From: JAWLFI01 sp964525165
GTDB lineage: Bacteria; Bacteroidota; Bacteroidia; Chitinophagales; Saprospiraceae
Assembly (NCBI GenBank): GCA_964525165.1
Contig: CAZGGG010000001.1
Coordinates: 62,001-126,000, forward strand
Reading direction: 5' to 3'
Length of the DNA stretch: 64,000 bases
The translations under genes were made by a program, and so were the position numbers. Positions 35,095 to 42,926 of this stretch are shown here, in pieces (position 1 is the stretch's first letter; each line of letters starts with the position of its first letter). The notes beneath the pieces are model-generated. The model was given only the letters and a program-made list of their open reading frames with translations. It did not search any database and had not been told where the DNA came from.

Positions 35095-35129
35095 CAAATA
35101 TAAGAACTTCGGACCACTGGCACACACAA
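35095..35129 (-). promoter_or_regulatory. Putative promoter of the heme peroxidase gene
   Basis: The minus strand has TATATTTG (35095-35102), an exact TAnnTTTG -7 match, and a TTG about 24 bases upstream. The spacing is slightly above the 17-23 reported for Flavobacterium promoters. It predicts a leader of roughly 37 bases before the ATG at 35051. Confidence 0.45.
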
Positions 35130-35182
35130 TATATTAAAAATTTTATTAATATGTAAAGATTATTATGCGTAAACGTTTGTGA

Positions 35183-36397
35183 TCAAAATACTTGTCCGTT
35201 TATGAGGTCTTCAAAAACTTGTCGTTTTTGTATGATTTTAACATTTTTACCCTCTATGAGTACTTCTGCCGGGCGTTCTCTTAAATTATAACCAGAGCTC
35301 ATGGTATAAGAATAGGCCCCCGCATTATGAAAGCATAAGATATCGCCTACATGCACTTCAGGAATAAATCGGTCCTTCGCAAAGGTGTCATTTTCGCATA
35401 GAAACCCTACCACATCTACTTTCTCTGTGGGTCCTTGAGGATTACTAAGATTGCTGATATGATGATATGCATCATAATACATCGGGCGTATGAAGTGGTT
35501 AAAACCGGCATTCAGATAGACAAATCGGGTGCCATAAACATTTTTTATCTGTGTCACTTCTGTCAGGAAGTAACCCGCCTCACTGACCAAAAATTTACCG
35601 GGTTCAATGACCATTTTAAGTTTCGTCTGATGAGTCCGGTCAAAAATGTCTATTTCTTGTTTTAACCACTGGGCGATTTCCCCAATTTCCGCATCTTTTT
35701 CTGATTCCTGATAGGCCACTTTGAACCCACCTCCAAAATCCAGAAACTCAAGTTGGGCACTGAAAGAAGCGGCTTTCTCTAAAAGAACCTTAGCTGCTTT
35801 TTTAATGGCCTCTACGTTTTTGATATCGGAGCCGGTATGAATGTGTAAGCCCTTTACTTGAATCGCTCCACTTTGATGGAGACGTAGCACTTCTTCCAAT
35901 TGGTTTACTGGTAAACCAAATTTGGATCTTTTATGTCCAACGGAAATTTTATCATGTCCGCCAGCTTTTACAGAGGGGTTTATCCTTACGCAAAGTGCGT
36001 AACCCGGCTGATATTCAGCAATTTGCTTCATGATATCTAAATTGTCGACACTAATATTGTACCCTTGGGAGATCGCCTCATAATATTCTGTGATGGCTAC
36101 ACCATTGGGCGTATAATGAATCTCACGAGGGCTGAACCCGGCTAGTTGCGCCAATTTGCCTTCATTGGTACTTACGATATCGACTTCTGCTCCCAGCTCC
36201 TTGAGAATCTTGAGGATTTGTATGTTGCTATTGGCTTTACAAGCATAATGAACGCTTAGGTTTGCTGTCTGAAAGGCTGCACTGATTTTATGAAATTGTT
36301 CCTTTATTTTCTCAGCTTCATACACATAAAGAGGAAAGCCAAATTCCTTTTGTAGAGCTTTATAATCCGCGAGAAAAGAGGGGGGGTGTTTCAACAT
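35183..36397 (-). CDS. lysA: Diaminopimelate decarboxylase LysA
   Basis: LysA decarboxylates meso-diaminopimelate to lysine with pyridoxal phosphate. I start at ATG 36397, giving 404 residues; the frame is open further but only within the preceding gene. Lys54 in H-Y-A-C-K-A-N-S-N is the Schiff-base lysine, H-I-H-T-G-S binds the cofactor region near 185, and C-E-N-D-T-F-A-K-D with S-S-G-Y-N-L-R near the end is the family signature. It lies 10 bases behind a PBP4-type carboxypeptidase gene on the same strand, an arrangement that links cell-wall peptide cleavage to use of the released diaminopimelate. Confidence 0.93.
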   Translation of the reverse strand: MLKHPPSFLADYKALQKEFGFPLYVYEAEKIKEQFHKISAAFQTANLSVHYACKANSNIQILKILKELGAEVDIVSTNEGKLAQLAGFSPREIHYTPNGVAITEYYEAISQGYNISVDNLDIMKQIAEYQPGYALCVRINPSVKAGGHDKISVGHKRSKFGLPVNQLEEVLRLHQSGAIQVKGLHIHTGSDIKNVEAIKKAAKVLLEKAASFSAQLEFLDFGGGFKVAYQESEKDAEIGEIAQWLKQEIDIFDRTHQTKLKMVIEPGKFLVSEAGYFLTEVTQIKNVYGTRFVYLNAGFNHFIRPMYYDAYHHISNLSNPQGPTEKVDVVGFLCENDTFAKDRFIPEVHVGDILCFHNAGAYSYTMSSGYNLRERPAEVLIEGKNVKIIQKRQVFEDLINGQVF

Positions 36398-36407
36398 GGA
36401 GGATATA

Positions 36408-37742
36408 TTAATAGCTGTCTCTAATGTGTTCCAAAACTTTTTGCATTCCTGGTTTAATGCGTCCTGAACTTCCGATATAATTATCATTAAAAAAGCTGAA
36501 AGCCAGCCAGTTTCCTTTTTTCGTTTTGATGAAGCCACTTAGAGCGTGGTGGTTGCTGAGGGTTCCTGTTTTGGCAAAAACATAGGGTTCCTCCGCACCG
36601 TACCAATACTTAATAGTGCCCGTTTTGCCTCCGATTGGAAAGTAAGTTGGAATATTTTGCTTTCCGATTCGGCTTTCTATTTTAACCAGTACATCAATAA
36701 TAAATTCAGGTGAGAATAGATTATATCTGGAAAGTCCGGAACCATCCACCCACTGAACGCGATTCTCCCAGTTAGAGAATTCATGCTCAAACATATATTG
36801 TATCACGTCTTTGCTGGATAAGGTATCCCCCAATTGTCCGCTAGCCATGAGCAAAATCTGTTCAGCCAAAAAGTTGTCACTTTCCAGCATCATCTTCCGA
36901 TACACAGTGTCCATTGGAATGTTATGAAATCCTTGTCCTTTCATTGCTTGGTCAGCTGTGTATGCATAGCTGGTGGGCCGATAGAATGTATCTTCTAGGA
37001 TTTTTGAAAGAGTATAGGGCTCAAGCCTGAAAGGGGAAGTTCTGACATACTGATCAGGGACACCATTTCCGACAGTGATTTCATATTGATTGACGTACTC
37101 GTCTCTTGAAATCCTGATTCCTTTTTTCGAACCGTCATATTGTATGCTTGTATAATCAAGCAAGTAGTCAGGTCCAACAGTGAGACTTCTGTTTAGGCTA
37201 TCCCATTCTGACCACAATACATTCCCATATATGGGAAAACTACTAACTTCTGCTTGATAATAGTAAGGGTAATCTGCCCAGGACCATCCAGGACCAAATC
37301 TCTTATTTTTTGTAGGTCGGTCATTGATGCGGACTCTTTTCATTTCTTCCAAACGCAGCGCTTCTTTCCATTCAGGCTGTAAATGCTGAAATTCCGGGTG
37401 TAGGAAAATAGGGTTGCCATTCGGAATAATGACCATTTCATTATTCTGACTCAGCGTATCCGCTAAATAAAATGAATCACGGATGATCGTTAGACCCGTA
37501 TAAAAGGTTAAGATCTTAGTATTCGACGCAGGAGTAAACAAACGATCTGAATGGTGTTGGTAGAGCCATTTTTCTTTTTCCAAGTCATATACGGCTAAGC
37601 CTATATAATGTTGTCCTAAAGGGGCCTCTTGTAACAAATTTGAAAGTTCTTTTCTTTCCTTGGAAGAGAATTTCTGCAGACCGGAACAAGATATGAATAC
37701 CGTCACGGCAATAAAGAGGAGCGTTGTTTTTAAAGCTTGCAT
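36408..37742 (-). CDS. D-alanyl-D-alanine carboxypeptidase, PBP4 type (family S13)
   Basis: This 444-residue exported enzyme trims or cuts peptidoglycan stem peptides. The signal ends in F-I-S-C (C19), a lipobox-like site. The penicillin-binding motifs are all visible: S73-N-T-K76 in P-A-S-N-T-K, S-G-L-S-R-Y-N (SxN) near 330, and K-T-G-T near 370. The protein keeps some middle-domain sequence between the first two motifs, as in PBP4/DacB, but is slightly shorter than the E. coli enzyme. It is transcribed with lysA and diverges from an M14 carboxypeptidase gene 43 bases away. Confidence 0.9.
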   Translation of the reverse strand: MQALKTTLLFIAVTVFISCSGLQKFSSKERKELSNLLQEAPLGQHYIGLAVYDLEKEKWLYQHHSDRLFTPASNTKILTFYTGLTIIRDSFYLADTLSQNNEMVIIPNGNPIFLHPEFQHLQPEWKEALRLEEMKRVRINDRPTKNKRFGPGWSWADYPYYYQAEVSSFPIYGNVLWSEWDSLNRSLTVGPDYLLDYTSIQYDGSKKGIRISRDEYVNQYEITVGNGVPDQYVRTSPFRLEPYTLSKILEDTFYRPTSYAYTADQAMKGQGFHNIPMDTVYRKMMLESDNFLAEQILLMASGQLGDTLSSKDVIQYMFEHEFSNWENRVQWVDGSGLSRYNLFSPEFIIDVLVKIESRIGKQNIPTYFPIGGKTGTIKYWYGAEEPYVFAKTGTLSNHHALSGFIKTKKGNWLAFSFFNDNYIGSSGRIKPGMQKVLEHIRDSY

Positions 37743-37785
37743 GGACTAAAGTTATTAACTTCAATCAAAATATTACGATCGACAT

Positions 37786-39192
37786 ATGAGAAGCTGGGTT
37801 TTATTTTTCGTCTTTTTTCTACCATTTGTTATTCAGGCACAAACGGATCCTGTAGCATATTATGATCGATTCAAAGAAAGGTCTATTCAAGATCGGTTTT
37901 TCAAGCATAGAGACATTGACCGAATCCTGAGTCAATTGGAGCAGGATGAACGATTTGGTATTAGCAAAGTGGGGACTTCTATTGAAGGCAGAGCCATCAA
38001 GCTGGTTCGAATCGGAAACGGCCCAAGGAAAGTATTGTTGTGGTCCCAAATGCATGGTGATGAAACCACTGCGACCATGGCCATGATGGACTTATTTCGC
38101 TATTTCCAGGACAGAGAGGTGGATGAAGAGTTGAAAACACAAATCTTATCCGAGCTCTCACTCTATTTTATTCCCATGCTGAATCCGGATGGAGCTGAAA
38201 AATTTGATAGGAGGAATGCGCTAGGAGTAGATTTGAACAGAGATGCCGTCAGACTTCAATGCCCGGAATCACGTATTTTAAAACGTATGGTAGATTCTTT
38301 GCAACCTGAATTTGGTTTTAATCTACATGATCAATCTCGGTATTATACAGCAGGCGAGGGATCTAAGTCAGCTACCTTTTCTTTCTTAGCTCCTGCATTT
38401 AATTATGCAAGAGATATAAATCCTGTTCGTTTAAAAGCAATTCAATTAATTGGGGATTTGAATGCTTATTCTTCTAAATATTTTCCTGATATGATAGGGC
38501 GATATAATGATGCATTTGAACCTCGTGCTTTTGGAGATAATATCACCAAATGGGGGACGAGTACGATTTTAATTGAATGTGGGGGATTGAACGGAGATCC
38601 TGAAAAGCAAGAGATTCGGAAAGTCCACTTTGGTTTATACGTCTATGCTTTTCAAAGTATTCTCCGCAAAAACTATCTATCCTTTGGGTTAGAAGATTAT
38701 GTAGCCATTCCGAATAATAATCGGGGCATTAGAGATCTTATTTTGACCAATGTTCGCTACGAAAAAGAAGGAGTGAGTTATCTTTTAGATCTTGCTTTTA
38801 TGCAGTCTGAAGTTGAAAATACTCATCATACCAGAATTGCAAGAGTGGCCTCTTTGGTCGATATAGGGGATCTTTCTACTTCAAGGGCCTATGCTTCATT
38901 CAATGCCGATAGCTTGTTGATTCAACCCGCAAAGGTCTATCCACGCGTCCTAGAAAGCAATGAAATCAATAAGCTTGATTTTGATAAACTGTTGAAAGAT
39001 GGTTACGGAATTGTCTTGACCAAAGATGATATGGGAATTGAAAAATACGACTATCCCTTAGCGATTGTTCAAAATGTATCAGATGTGCAATGGCATCCTG
39101 AATACCAGAGTAATCCTAGTTTTTTTCTGGTGGACAGTGATCAATCAATTTGCTATTGGTTGCATAATGGAAACCTCTATCCTCTGGATTGA
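37786..39192 (+). CDS. M14-family zinc carboxypeptidase, exported
   Basis: The 468-residue protein has a signal peptide (1-19) and an M14 peptidase domain (about 40-290). Zinc ligands are His90 and Glu93 in M-H-G-D-E-T and His181 in F-N-L-H-D-Q; the general base is Glu264 in I-L-I-E-C-G-G. G-V-D-L-N-R-D (147-153) carries the substrate-carboxylate Asn-Arg pair. M14 enzymes include amidases that release diaminopimelate from wall peptides (MpaA, Csd4) and ordinary carboxypeptidases. The surrounding genes favour a wall-peptide substrate, but this is inference. A C-terminal region of about 160 residues has no family that I recognise. Confidence 0.87.
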   Translation: MRSWVLFFVFFLPFVIQAQTDPVAYYDRFKERSIQDRFFKHRDIDRILSQLEQDERFGISKVGTSIEGRAIKLVRIGNGPRKVLLWSQMHGDETTATMAMMDLFRYFQDREVDEELKTQILSELSLYFIPMLNPDGAEKFDRRNALGVDLNRDAVRLQCPESRILKRMVDSLQPEFGFNLHDQSRYYTAGEGSKSATFSFLAPAFNYARDINPVRLKAIQLIGDLNAYSSKYFPDMIGRYNDAFEPRAFGDNITKWGTSTILIECGGLNGDPEKQEIRKVHFGLYVYAFQSILRKNYLSFGLEDYVAIPNNNRGIRDLILTNVRYEKEGVSYLLDLAFMQSEVENTHHTRIARVASLVDIGDLSTSRAYASFNADSLLIQPAKVYPRVLESNEINKLDFDKLLKDGYGIVLTKDDMGIEKYDYPLAIVQNVSDVQWHPEYQSNPSFFLVDSDQSICYWLHNGNLYPLD

Positions 39193-39196
39193 TCTC

Positions 39197-40447
39197 CTAT
39201 TTTTCAAATAAGTCCCTGTAGTAAGTCACGGGGACTGCACCGGTTTTCTTTCGCTCCAGCTCAAATTCATAAATGTAAGACCCCAGAAGGTCGAAAAAAG
39301 GTAGGCCTATGGTATCGTATTCATAGTTCCCATCATTATAAATTTTGTTCTGATTCACATGGATGGTTGCGGAAAGCAAAAATTCAACATTGTTTTCTAA
39401 ATCTACGATGTAAGCTACATCTGTCAAGTAGCCATATGCCCATCCCACCTTATTGAAAATTCTGATAGATGCCGGCATTTGTGTGCTATCTGTGCCAAAC
39501 ATGAAGAACTTAACATAGCTGTCATAATAAGTGGAATCATAGTCTGGATACTCAGATTCTCTAGGCCTCATACCCATATAGGTAAGCATTCGCTTTCGAT
39601 CTGAAGTTGAAATATTGAATCGTTGATGGGAGGGGAGGTGCTCATCAAAAATAAGTGACTTCAAAGTACCATGCAGATCTGAAAGTGAAATGAAATTTTT
39701 ATGCGTGAAATCGAAAGGAGTCATGATCACACTGTCTAATGACGAATCATAATACCCTTTCCCTTTTATCGTGTCAAATACTTTTTGACTTAAAGGTACA
39801 TGTGGAGCTTTACTTTTAACCAGGCCTTTGTGATACAATAATTCACCATCCTCTCCATAGAATGAAACGGGGTTTGTATACTGGTTCTCCAAGGTGTCAA
39901 AACCCGAAACACTCAGACGATGGATGATTCTACTTTGCTGAAATCCTTTTTCTTGTAGCTTTTCGTAAATATATTCTTGTCCGAGCCATTCATATAGTCG
40001 ATTGAAGGCATTATTATCTGAGACCAAAAAAATCTGCTTCACATAGTGATCCACAGATTGAAATCCCGTTTCTGATTTGGGATCAAGAAAGTCGGCCGTT
40101 TGAATTTTCCTTGCGGCATGAGATTTCATGGGAGAAGCTGCGTGTAAGTCTTCAATTTGGAGCTCATTTAATTTCTCCAATGCGAGTGCAGCTATCGGCA
40201 TTTTTACGGTACTGGCAGGATAGTAATATCGATAACTATCCAGTTTCCATGAATAATCTGTGAAGATTGGATTTCCGTCTGAATCGCGATTGATTTGTGT
40301 ATACAAGATTTGTATTTCATGCTCTTCGGCCTTCTCCAGAATGGCTTTTAATTCAGGGTCATACCCAGACGCTTGTTCGAGAGGATTTTGTGCCAGAATC
40401 GCACAGTGATACAGTAGGATAAGACTAAGGCCAATAATTCTTTTCAT
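39197..40447 (-). CDS. Class A beta-lactamase-like serine hydrolase, exported
   Basis: This 416-residue protein starts at ATG 40447, which is followed at once by a signal peptide (1-19). The serine beta-lactamase fold is shown by S79-T-V-K82 in P-A-S-T-V-K and S143-D-N145. The third motif K-T-G is altered to K-V-G in F-N-K-V-G-W-A-Y-G. That change, the large size, and the position 2 bases after a dipeptide epimerase gene argue for a wall-peptide hydrolase more than for an antibiotic resistance enzyme. The family (beta-lactamase2-type serine hydrolases) is common in this phylum with few tested members. Confidence 0.82.
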   Translation of the reverse strand: MKRIIGLSLILLYHCAILAQNPLEQASGYDPELKAILEKAEEHEIQILYTQINRDSDGNPIFTDYSWKLDSYRYYYPASTVKMPIAALALEKLNELQIEDLHAASPMKSHAARKIQTADFLDPKSETGFQSVDHYVKQIFLVSDNNAFNRLYEWLGQEYIYEKLQEKGFQQSRIIHRLSVSGFDTLENQYTNPVSFYGEDGELLYHKGLVKSKAPHVPLSQKVFDTIKGKGYYDSSLDSVIMTPFDFTHKNFISLSDLHGTLKSLIFDEHLPSHQRFNISTSDRKRMLTYMGMRPRESEYPDYDSTYYDSYVKFFMFGTDSTQMPASIRIFNKVGWAYGYLTDVAYIVDLENNVEFLLSATIHVNQNKIYNDGNYEYDTIGLPFFDLLGSYIYEFELERKKTGAVPVTYYRDLFEK

Positions 40448-40449
40448 AG

Positions 40450-41484
40450 TTAAATCTTTTCGTGATTGTTTTTCCATTGACATCCAATACCACACCTTTC
40501 GGTAAATATGATATGACCATTATCAAGGTATACGCCTTCTCCGGGATCATTTTGAATCAAAAGGTTACCATCCATATCCAAAGCATCTACCAAGCTCGCT
40601 AATTGAGCCAGTGCACTAATTCCAAAGGAGGATTCTGTCATACATCCCAGTGCAACTTTTACATTTTTATGTTTGGCATAATGAATCAATTGTAAGGTAG
40701 GAGTGATGCCACCGCTTTTCATTAGTTTGAAGTTTAGGCCATGGTAGTAAGGAATGCATTGATTCAAAGAGGCCATGTCGGTAACACTTTCATCAGCCCA
40801 CCATTCAAGACCTTCGATCCGAGGCAAGTACTGAAAACTTTCAAACGCATCTTTGGGGAGTGGCTGCTCTATCCATTGAATGCCGATTGAGCAGAGTCGC
40901 TTTCCTAGTTCTTCCGCTTTTGCGAGGTCCCAGCCTCCGTTCGCATCAATTCGTATTTCAGCATTACCTTGAAAAGCTTCCAAGACCTCTATGATTCCAT
41001 CATCGTACTGGGTTCCCATTTTTACTTTCAATATGGGCCATTCAGAACCTTGAAGGTGGCGGTTAATTTGGTCGGGTGTTCCGCTGAGTGTGAACGAGCT
41101 TTTCGGTCTGGCTGACTGATCGCCTATGATGGAACGCAAGGTCTTCTTTTGCCGACAGGCATATAAATCCCAGCTAGCGCAATCCAAAGCGGATTGTAGA
41201 AAAGGGATGTCTTCAAATAAATATTTCCAGGTATGAAAGACTTCTTCAGGCTGATCAAAAGATATCGACTCAATCACTTTTCTTTTTGCCTTCAAAGCAT
41301 TCTGTAATTTTTCGATGCTTAATCCGAAATAAGAAATGGCTGTAGCCTCACCATGACCTATATAGCCCATTGGGTCTTCCAAAGAAATGATCAGCGTATC
41401 CCTATGGTGAAAAGTGCCGTACGAAAGAACGAAGGGTTCTTTTAAAGCCAATCGAACCGGATAGGTTGTTAACTTCAGGCTCAT
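40450..41484 (-). CDS. Dipeptide epimerase, probable L-Ala-D/L-Glu epimerase
   Basis: The 344-residue enolase-superfamily protein should epimerise dipeptides such as L-Ala-D-Glu from murein into L-Ala-L-Glu. The acid/base lysines appear in L-K-V-K-M-G-T (K153 and K155) and N-F-K-L (K253). The magnesium ligands are D180 in R-I-D-A-N-G-G-W, E206 in I-E-Q-P-L-P and D231 in W-A-D-E-S. This pattern is typical of the muconate lactonizing group with the Ala-Glu specificity. It overlaps the L,D-carboxypeptidase gene by 4 bases (ATGA) and is followed 2 bases later by a serine hydrolase. Confidence 0.9.
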   Translation of the reverse strand: MSLKLTTYPVRLALKEPFVLSYGTFHHRDTLIISLEDPMGYIGHGEATAISYFGLSIEKLQNALKAKRKVIESISFDQPEEVFHTWKYLFEDIPFLQSALDCASWDLYACRQKKTLRSIIGDQSARPKSSFTLSGTPDQINRHLQGSEWPILKVKMGTQYDDGIIEVLEAFQGNAEIRIDANGGWDLAKAEELGKRLCSIGIQWIEQPLPKDAFESFQYLPRIEGLEWWADESVTDMASLNQCIPYYHGLNFKLMKSGGITPTLQLIHYAKHKNVKVALGCMTESSFGISALAQLASLVDALDMDGNLLIQNDPGEGVYLDNGHIIFTERCGIGCQWKNNHEKI

Positions 41485-42491
41485 TGAAATGGATTTTCCA
41501 ATATTTCCAAAGATTTGGTTGTCGCGTCTAAGCGGGCGTTGATGCCTAAGGGAAGTGTGACCTGGTTTTCCACGTGACCTATAGAGAACCCACTTAATAT
41601 GGGCACTTTTAAGTGGCTAAGGGTTTGTGTTAGCATTTCTTGGAGATCAATATCTGAATCTTTGAAATTTTTACTTTTCCAATCTGAAAACTGCCCCAGT
41701 ATGATGCCTGCAGACTCTGCCAGCTGATTAGCTTGAAGTAACTGCGTGAGCATGCGATCTAAGCGGTAAGGGGACTCGCCTACATCTTCTATAAAAACGA
41801 GCTTATTTTTAAAAGAAGGCAGATAGGGGGTTCCGCATAGCGCGGCCAGTAAAGAGAGGTTCCCACCCACTAAAGGCCCCACCCCGACTCCCTCTGACAA
41901 AGCAATACAAGTGTGGTTATCTGCTGAGGAGTAGGTGATGTTTGATCCGGGATTTAAAAAGCAGCGACTCAATGCTTCTAAGGTGTAGGGAGTAAAGTCG
42001 GATGTTGCTACAGGCCCATGGAAGCTGACCAGCCCTGTTTGAGCAAAAATAGAATTGTGGAGTGCTGTAATATCGCTATAACCAATCAAAGCTTTAGGGT
42101 AATTGCGAATGAGGTCAAACTTTAGCTTTGGCAAGAGTCGGCCTGCGCCATATCCACCTCTTAGGCACCAAATGCCTTTAATTGATTTTTTTTCAAAAGC
42201 CCAATGCAGGTCTTCGAGTCGCTCTGCGTCTGTGCCGGCTAAGTATCCTATTTTTTTTCCTACATGCTTACCTAAAACAGGCCTCAGTCCCAGTGTTTCA
42301 ATTTTAGAAATACATTCTTCCAGCTGGCCTTCTTTTAAGGCACTAGCCGGGGTAATCAAGGCAATTTTATCTCCCTGACCAATAGGTGCAGGCTTGATTC
42401 TCTGCGGGTAGCTAGCTATGGGATGAGCCCCCAGTAAAGGGAGTCCCAAGCTAGTTAGTGATATGGTTTTTCCAAAATCCCTTCTTTTCAT
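41481..42491 (-). CDS. LD-carboxypeptidase (family S66, LdcA-like), Tat-type signal
   Basis: S66 enzymes remove the terminal D-Ala from murein tetrapeptides by cutting an L,D bond. The start at ATG 42491 gives 336 residues and an N-terminus M-K-R-R-D-F-G-K followed by a hydrophobic stretch, which fits a twin-arginine export signal; the known E. coli LdcA is cytoplasmic, so this location differs. R-G-G-Y-G-A-G-R (111-118) and the nucleophile Ser139 in G-Y-S-D-I-T are family hallmarks. The later E-D-V-G-E-S-P-Y-R and S-I-G-H-V-E segments supply the Glu and His of the triad. It is the first gene of a three-gene murein-peptide operon. Confidence 0.9.
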   Translation of the reverse strand: MKRRDFGKTISLTSLGLPLLGAHPIASYPQRIKPAPIGQGDKIALITPASALKEGQLEECISKIETLGLRPVLGKHVGKKIGYLAGTDAERLEDLHWAFEKKSIKGIWCLRGGYGAGRLLPKLKFDLIRNYPKALIGYSDITALHNSIFAQTGLVSFHGPVATSDFTPYTLEALSRCFLNPGSNITYSSADNHTCIALSEGVGVGPLVGGNLSLLAALCGTPYLPSFKNKLVFIEDVGESPYRLDRMLTQLLQANQLAESAGIILGQFSDWKSKNFKDSDIDLQEMLTQTLSHLKVPILSGFSIGHVENQVTLPLGINARLDATTKSLEILENPFQ

Positions 42492-42589
42492 AAACCTTAT
42501 CAATCTGTTAATGATCGTTAATTCTATCCTAACGGACTAAACTTTCGGATGAGTCCAAGGTCAAATTAGTGAATCAAAAATGAATCACC

Positions 42590-42859
42590 ATGAAAAATCT
42601 AAAAGTTCATTTGATAGCTTTGTCCATATTAGGATTACCCTTTATGGCAATGGCAGATCGCCCGGTTCCGAAACAGCCAACTAGCTGTACGCAGATAATC
42701 AGTCCTGTGGCAAATCAAGCCAAGTGTAAAAACACCCTGAGGGTGAATCGATCGGATATTCGCAAGCTGGAAAGAATTATCAAAAAAGACGGTATCGTGA
42801 CCGCAAGAGAAGCTGCCTTACTCAGGCAGTACAAAAGGCAAAGATTTAGAAATCTTTGA
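42590..42859 (+). CDS. Small secreted basic protein, 89 aa, unknown
   Basis: I do not recognise this protein. It has a clear signal peptide (1-22, ending A-M-A). The mature part of about 67 residues has two cysteines (33 and 46), which could form a disulfide, and a very basic C-terminal half with I-R-K-L-E-R-I-I-K-K-D-G and R-Q-Y-K-R-Q-R-F. The D-G-x-V-T-x-x-E-A-A-x-L segment hints at an EF-hand-like or SurA-type helix turn, without support from other residues. It is monocistronic: a strong terminator follows within 25 bases. An exported, positively charged, independently transcribed small protein deserves attention. Confidence 0.72.
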   Translation: MKNLKVHLIALSILGLPFMAMADRPVPKQPTSCTQIISPVANQAKCKNTLRVNRSDIRKLERIIKKDGIVTAREAALLRQYKRQRFRNL

Positions 42860-42882
42860 TTTGGTTGTAGCTTTGTTTGATG

Positions 42883-42910
42883 AATGGGCGTGGAGTCATC
42901 CACGCCCATT
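42883..42910 (+). terminator. Strong intrinsic terminator of the 89-aa gene
   Basis: AATGGGCGTGGA (42883-42894) and TCCACGCCCATT (42899-42910) form a perfect 12-pair stem around a GTCA loop, followed by a T run on the plus strand. It lies between convergent genes and ends the small gene's message. Confidence 0.88.
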
Positions 42911-42926
42911 TTTTGTATGTTTTGTT

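Noticed and set aside
36398..36538. N-terminal extension of 47 residues on LysA
   Set aside because: It starts with GTG inside the PBP4 gene, and the conserved LysA N-terminus begins at ATG 36397, 10 bases past the PBP4 stop.
39197..40447. Antibiotic resistance beta-lactamase
   Set aside because: The K-T-G motif is K-V-G, the protein is over 400 residues, and it is in an operon of murein-peptide enzymes, so a housekeeping hydrolase is more likely.
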